Source: Funneliformis mosseae (taxonomy: Eukaryota; Glomeromycota; Glomeromycetes; Glomerales; Glomeraceae). Taken from it: a DNA stretch of 11,884 nt. Under the pieces are notes generated by a model. It had not been told where the DNA came from, ran no database searches, and saw only the letters and a list, made by a program, of their open reading frames with translations. The stretch spans positions 1 through 11,884 of the forward strand of contig CAJVPP010003360.1 of assembly GCA_910592005.1 (NCBI GenBank), in the 5' to 3' direction. Positions 8,195 through 11,884 of the stretch are shown here, in pieces (position 1 is the stretch's first letter; each line of letters begins with the position of its first letter). The translations under genes were made by a program, and so were the position numbers.

Positions 8195-9428
8195 TTTGAG
8201 ATCATTCAAAATTATTATATAACTACCCTTAAATTTTCTAGAAATATAATATAACACAATATATGATCACCTATAAATTTATAAGTATCAATAATACAAA
8301 AAAAATTTAGATGATCATCAAACTTTTGCTTGAAAAATGGAACTTTTTTTAGAGAAATAATATGAAATTATCTTTTACGTGAGTACCTAGCTAGTCCAAA
8401 ATTTAGTTTTAGATTTATTGCTAAACAGGTATATTATAGTAAGTCTACAGCTATTTATTGGGTTAAAAGATATCATGAAAATCAGAATCTAAGTACTTCA
8501 GAAAGACCAGGTAGCCTTATATAATATTCACAAATTAAGATAACAAAATTGTAAAAATGGCATAGAAAAAACATAATATAACAGCCATTTAAATATAAGA
8601 AAAAATAGAAGAAAAAGGTGTTGGGCTTAGTATAAAAACAGTAAGGCGACATTTTTGTAAGTCTGAAAAAAAGTTTAGTAATAAAAATTTTAAACATTTG
8701 CTTAAAGAAAACCATCGAAAGAAAAGGTTGCAATAGACAAAAAAATATAAGAATTTTAATTAGAATCGAGTTGTTTTTACAGATAATAATACATTTTAAT
8801 TATATATATAAAAAAAAAGGTTTGGCAGTTTCCTAGTAGAAAAAAAGTGTTTTGTTCTGTTAAGCATCCACCAAAAGTTCATGTTTGAAAATGTTTTTCT
8901 GCTTCTGGATTTGGTAAGCTATTTTGCTTTTAGAGAAATCTTAATGCTGAATTTATGTGTACTATTTATGAGCGGGATCTTCTGACTTCTACCTTTAAAC
9001 TTTTGGTAAAGGTAACATAGATTGGATCTTGCAAGAAGATAATGATCCAAAGTATTAATCAAAAATCGTGAAAAAATGGAAAGAAGAAAATAGCATTAAG
9101 GTACTTTCTTGTTTATCAATATTTTCAGATCAAAATCCTATAGAAAATATTTGGAGGTTAATAAAAATTAATATACAAAAAAAAAATTTTGATCAATTAG
9201 AGGGTTAAAGGGAAAACTTATAAAAGAATAAAACTAATTATCACCTGTACTTGCTGCGAATTTGGTAGCTAGCATAAAAAGGTGTACAGCTGTACTTATA
9301 GAGTCAGATGGTGACTACATAATGTATTAATTTTAATTAGTTAGTTATGTATTTTTTAAATAAAAAATTTTGAATTTACTTACTTGTAGCCAGAGTTAAA
9401 GGCAGTCAGATACTTATGATCACTACTA
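8169..9428 (+). mobile_element. Tc1/mariner element copy 2, full length (1,260 bp), inside LINE ORF1
   Basis: The element is bounded by terminal inverted repeats at 8,169-8,194 and 9,403-9,428 and flanked on both sides by the dinucleotide TA (8,167-8,168 and 9,429-9,430), the target duplication expected for Tc1/mariner. It holds one transposase relic in the plus direction and interrupts ORF1 of the minus-strand LINE. It contains 7 of the roughly 21 CpG dinucleotides in the window, and its codons are easier to read than those of copy 1, so it is probably the younger insertion. Only 5-prime and 3-prime untranslated sequence lies outside the transposase. Confidence 0.94.
8362..9330 (+). pseudogene. 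Tc1-type DD34E transposase, copy 2 (broken by frameshifts and stops)
   Basis: The likely start is ATG at 8,362 (MKLS, a common Tc1 opening) and the likely end is TAA at 9,328, about 322 codons, near the usual 340. In order: first helix-turn-helix with YSKSTAIYWVKRYHE (about 8,430-8,478) and the linker SERPG; second DNA-binding helix around EKIEEKGVGLSIKTVRRHF (about 8,599-8,657); first catalytic Asp in VVFTDNNTF (gat 8,782-8,784); KHPPKVHV followed by TGA (8,886-8,888), where Trp is expected; SASGFGKL; NAEFMCTIYE; second Asp in LQEDNDPK (gat 9,038-9,040); Glu in NPIENIW (gaa 9,143-9,145), exactly 34 residues later; C-terminal LAANLVASIKR and ESDGDY. All three catalytic residues remain. Frameshifts lie near 8,555, 8,815, 9,000 and 9,180-9,240. 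It moved the element by cut and paste when intact. Confidence 0.93.
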
Positions 9429-9430
9429 TA
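9403..9430 (-). repeat. Right terminal inverted repeat and TA target duplication of Tc1 copy 2
   Basis: This is the partner of the left repeat, read on the minus strand. Its outermost base has changed so that the end reads tagt instead of cagt. It is followed by TA at 9,429-9,430. Confidence 0.92.
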
Positions 9431-10510
9431 TACTATAAAGTTTAATAAAAATAGAGACTATATATTATTATAAAAGGTTTGATTATATTAGGTAATTTAT
9501 AAATAATAAAGGCTATCTGCTAGAAATCTCTGATAATCATTAAAAATCTTGCAATTGTGTCATGTTGTTAAAAAATTTTGTAATACATCTAATTTGACAA
9601 ATAAGAAAATATCATTGATTCTAATACATCTTTCTTTTTGATATTTATTTTTTATTTCTTGGTAGATAGATTAGCAACTACAAATACAAAATTATATTGC
9701 GTTTCTTAAACTTTTGTTACAACATATGTAAGTTGATCAATAAAATAAAAATAAATAAAGAATTTTTTTTAATTTAAAGTTATATGAAGCTTTTTAATAG
9801 CTAGAAAGTTATGTTGATAAAATTATGTTTATTATTATAAATTTTCCTGTAATATTTGTAGTATTATCAGATAAAAAGATGTAAAAAATATGTTGGAGAG
9901 GTAATTATATTAAAAGAAGTTTTTTTATGTTAAAATCATATAATTGATCAGATTCATTTATATTATTTTCCACTTAGTCAACCTAAAAAAGTTATTTGAT
10001 TTTCCTTTATCAACAGCAGAAATAGATAGAGATAATTTGATAATATTTGTAACATTTTTACATGAATAGAGTTATTTGTGTTAGAGCCTTATGATGTAGA
10101 AAGAGGAGTTTTCTTTGCTATATCTATTTTTATTTCATATACTTCTGAGTTTTCTATAACAAAGTTTGATATAGGAGTAATAAAGGCAGTTTGTGTAAAA
10201 GTTAGTATTAATTAAATAGTAATTAGAACTTCTATACTTATTAGAGTAATATTAGATTTTGAGATTTTAACTTTTTGACTTTTTGTAATTTTAGTAATAT
10301 TTTCTTTATTTTTATTTTTTCTATTATTATTAGAGGATGAAGTACTAGATTCTTTATTATTTTTTAAGTTGTTTGAGATAGTTTTATTATAAGATTTAGG
10401 TTTTTTTACTATATGTATTTTATTTTTTTATTATTAGTAATAAGAAAATTAGCTGAAAGAATTATATTTTTATAATTATTTTTTTTAAAGACGCTGTAGA
10501 GTTAAGAATT
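9431..10510 (-). pseudogene. LINE ORF1, N-terminal part (broken)
   Basis: In minus-strand order: SANFLITNN (about 10,430-10,457); a disordered basic stretch rich in Lys, Asn and Ser, with SSTSSSNNNRKNKNKENI (about 10,216-10,405); TAFITPISNFVIENSEVYEIKID (about 10,093-10,202); DKGKS (about 10,000); ENNINESDQLYDFNI (about 9,942-9,975); and SDNTTNITGKFIIINIIL (about 9,818-9,873). The last three are in changing frames. Downstream the frame is readable to about 9,650 and then fades up to the Tc1 copy 2 insertion at 9,430. Composition and position fit an RNA-binding ORF1 protein with a disordered head. I recognise its general style from LINE ORF1s of arbuscular mycorrhizal fungi, from memory only. 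The start codon could not be fixed; it is probably near 10,500. Confidence 0.62.
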
Positions 10511-10635
10511 TATAAAACTAATATTACATAATATAATATAGAAAATTAAAGAAGATTTGATTAAATAAAAGATTAACAGATAATTATTTAACTGAAAACT
10601 AAAATACAAATATGGTTAAACTATTAGTTAAAAAA

Positions 10636-10697
10636 AAAGGATAAATTACTTATTGAAGGAAAAAGATAAATTATTTATTGAAAAAAAAGGATAAATC
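10636..10697. repeat. Tandem repeat, 25-bp period, about 2.5 copies
   Basis: The core gataaattacttattgaag recurs as gataaattatttattgaaa and then as a partial gataaatc. The ataaat cores start at 10,641, 10,666 and 10,691, exactly 25 bases apart. The period is not a multiple of three, so it is unlikely to be a protein repeat. Confidence 0.75.
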
Positions 10698-10847
10698 AAT
10701 CACCAAATATTAAACAATTTTAAATAAAAAAAACAAAAAAAAATCTTATAAATAACATTATAAGAATAATGAAAATTATAAAAAAAAGGAAAATTAGGAA
10801 AACTATAGAAATATTAGATGAAAAAGTAAGAAATCATAGAAAATATA

Positions 10848-10903
10848 TAGAAAATTAAGAAATCTTAGGATTTACAGAAATAGAAAATTAAGATTTACAG
10901 AAA
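10848..10903. repeat. Direct repeat of tagaaaattaag...gatttacagaaa
   Basis: The first copy is 33 bp (10,848-10,880). The second copy (10,881-10,903) is identical except for the loss of 10 internal bases. A looser related piece (catagaaaatata) precedes them at about 10,835. Confidence 0.7.
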
Positions 10904-11269
10904 TGATCTATATAATTTTATATAAAAAGAATAAAATTTCTTTATGTAAAATGCTGATCTTTTAACCCTATTACCTTAATAATAAATTAATAAAAAAAAT
11001 TATACATAATTTAATACTTAGAAAAGAATAATAGATTCATCCTAATTTTTAATAAATTTATAAATTATTAAAAATAAAATTTAAAAATTATAAAATATTT
11101 AGAAAATGTTTTTATTAATAAATTTACACTATGATTGCAACATTGAAAATTTCTTTGATATATTAAAATCAATATCAGAAACTAATCTATTGTAATATGA
11201 AAATAGAAACTAATTGATAAACTAAAAATAAAAGAATATATGATAATAAATATTAACAATTTATGAATA

Positions 11270-11700
11270 TTACAGATAATAAAGAATCAATTGAATGGGG
11301 GATCTAACAATAAAGAAGATAAAGAAAAGAAATTAAAGAAAACATAAAATATTAGAAAATGGATGAAGGAGAATATAATAGAATTACTAAATAATAATAA
11401 ATTGATTGAAGTAATACATAATAATATAGATAATGATGAATTATAAAAATAAAAAAAAAGGATTATTGAAGATTTAGATTTAAATGATAACAATAAAATA
11501 ATCAAACGGAGGGTCTAACAATACTAAATAAATAGAAAATAAAGAATTATTATGATCAAAGAAGAATATTATTAATACTGAATTTGAAGATGTAAAAGAT
11601 ATTATGATAATATGATAAAACTTGAAGATGATAATACTAAAATAATGAAAAATGGAAATTAGAATTCTTAGACAAATAAAAATTAATTTGTAAAACAAAT
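11270..11700 (+). pseudogene. Plus-strand relic of a Lys/Asn/Glu-rich repeat protein, unrecognised
   Basis: I do not recognise this gene. On the plus strand, 11,280-11,518 reads a hydrophilic Lys/Asn/Asp/Glu-rich peptide containing NQLNGGSNNKEDKEKK, RKWMKENIIELLNNNK and IEVIHNNIDND, with three internal stops before the one closing it. A second copy of the motif starts at 11,505 and reads NGGSNNTK, then IENKELL and NTEFEDVKDI. The two NGGSNN copies (11,294-11,311 and 11,505-11,522) differ at three bases, all third codon positions and all silent. The copies are 211 bp apart, so a frameshift lies between them. The T-rich open frames on the minus strand here (11,287-11,505 and 11,480-11,698) end in the antisense of the same motif and are shadows. 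It could be a host gene fragment, part of another repeat or the LINE 5' flank. Confidence 0.42.
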
Positions 11701-11714
11701 TCTTTTGAATATAA

Positions 11715-11831
11715 GTGGCAAAAATAGTTCAGAAAGATACAGCTCTTATTAAAGCTATTAAACTTATAAAATATTATCCCTTAAACTGTAAAGCAGGCAA
11801 ATTTGCTTGCGAACATAAAAAAAAGTATTAA
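11715..11831 (+). other. Short open frame of 38 codons, function unknown
   Basis: From 11,715 (gtg, right after an in-frame TAA) to TAA at 11,829-11,831 there is no stop. The peptide is basic and contains two Cys, with KDTALIKAIKLIKYYP and KAGKFACEH. The stretch has more G and C than its surroundings and holds one CpG (11,810-11,811). There is no ATG start. It could be an exon fragment of a host gene or a repeat piece; no family is recognised. Confidence 0.3.
11793..11810. repeat. 18-bp imperfect palindrome
   Basis: The sequence gcaggcaaatttgcttgc is its own reverse complement except at one symmetric pair. It lies inside the short open frame at 11,715-11,831 and stands out in composition from the A/T-rich sequence around it. 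It may be chance, a protein-binding site or the tip of a hairpin element. Confidence 0.6.
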
Positions 11832-11884
11832 ATTTTTAATAAAAAATAAAATATTAATATTAATAATATAATTATTATATAAAA
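11832..11884. other. Terminal A/T-only stretch, no feature seen
   Basis: This is pure A/T low-complexity sequence to the window edge. Confidence 0.6.

Larger units (their letters stand above)
240..10510 (-). mobile_element. Decayed non-LTR retrotransposon (LINE), split by two Tc1/mariner insertions
   Basis: On the minus strand, recognisable pieces occur in the correct order for one LINE: ORF1 (disordered N-terminus, fold-like domain, coiled coil), then ORF2 with AP endonuclease, reverse transcriptase, RNase H and a C-terminal region. Removing the Tc1 copies at 8,169-9,428 and about 2,171-3,318 leaves an element of about 7.9 kb. RNase H placed after RT is typical of the I/Tad1-type LINE groups; the exact clade is not established here. 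Both ORFs carry dozens of stops and several frameshifts, so the copy is dead. No poly(A) tail or target-site duplication could be defined because both flanks are A/T-rich. The 5' and 3' limits are approximate. Motif style suggests Glomeromycotina LINEs (inference). Confidence 0.88.
10511..11270. other. A-rich region upstream of the LINE; two short tandem repeats, no clear gene
   Basis: The plus strand is strongly A-rich and reads as Lys/Asn/Ile-rich peptides with many stops. The minus strand is T-rich and has no motif I recognise. It may include the LINE 5' untranslated region. The only order seen is the two tandem repeats listed separately. No RNA gene was found. Confidence 0.6.

Noticed and set aside
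8482..8733. Minus-strand open frame of 83 codons
   Set aside because: It is antisense to the helix-turn-helix and first-Asp region of the plus-strand Tc1 copy 2 transposase, so it is a shadow.
8362..9330. A ciliate-type code (TAA/TAG read as Gln), which would open many frames
   Set aside because: Many stops do fall where Gln is plausible, but others, including TAA, fall at conserved Trp positions, and true frameshifts remain. CAA/CAG are also used for Gln. Decay explains all of this better.
11287..11698. Two overlapping minus-strand 72-codon hydrophobic frames ending LLDPPF
   Set aside because: Both are antisense to the plus-strand NGGSNN repeat. Phe/Leu/Ile richness is what T-rich antisense of Lys/Asn-rich coding sequence gives.
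1..11884. Mitochondrial DNA or an AT-rich bacterial endosymbiont genome
   Set aside because: No rRNA, tRNA, respiratory-chain or bacterial genes are seen, whereas the content is eukaryotic LINE and Tc1/mariner sequence.
1..11884. CRISPR array, tRNA, riboswitch or a new defence system
   Set aside because: There are no regularly spaced identical repeats, cloverleaf-like sequences or intact accessory genes. All coding signal seen traces to transposable elements or unrecognised relics.

Overview
This window is a very AT-rich (about 80% A+T by eye), strongly decayed eukaryotic repeat region. I see no intact protein-coding gene. Reading conserved protein motifs through the many stops and frameshifts shows one dominant structure: a long non-LTR retrotransposon (LINE) on the minus strand, running from about 10,510 down to about 240. 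It has been interrupted by two separate Tc1/mariner DNA transposons, both on the plus strand.

Layout on the minus strand, in LINE order. The N-terminal half of ORF1 is at about 10,510-9,431. The second Tc1 copy sits at 8,169-9,428, with clear terminal inverted repeats and TA target duplications. The rest of ORF1 is at about 8,166-7,187. ORF2 begins near 7,010 with an AP-endonuclease-like domain (about 6,965-5,870), followed by a reverse transcriptase (about 5,730-4,440) and a post-RT region (to about 3,321). The first Tc1 copy lies at about 2,171-3,318. ORF2 resumes after it with an RNase H domain (1,860-1,420) and a C-terminal region ending about 560-670. A probable 3' untranslated end lies at about 240-560. 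The LINE domain order is therefore ORF1 / EN-RT-RNase H-C-terminal domain.

Outside the LINE, positions 1-120 form a near-perfect AT-only inverted repeat. Positions 10,511-11,270 hold A-rich sequence with short tandem repeats. Positions 11,270-11,700 hold a plus-strand relic with two related copies of a motif reading Asn-Gly-Gly-Ser-Asn-Asn. A short unexplained open frame lies at 11,715-11,831.

The kind of organism is an inference. The RT motif style (IPKPK..N..N.R.ITLLE..RK; QDM.K.YD-like motif A; GIDQG; R.LGI), the AT bias and the nested Tc1 elements recall the LINEs of arbuscular mycorrhizal fungi (Glomeromycotina), but a homology search is needed to settle it. A ciliate genetic code was considered because of the abundant TAA/TAG in frame. 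It is rejected because many in-frame stops stand where the families have tryptophan, which fits TGG decaying to TGA/TAG/TAA. CpG is very rare (about 21 by eye, 7 of them in the second Tc1 copy). This fits decay by cytosine deamination and makes that Tc1 copy the youngest layer.
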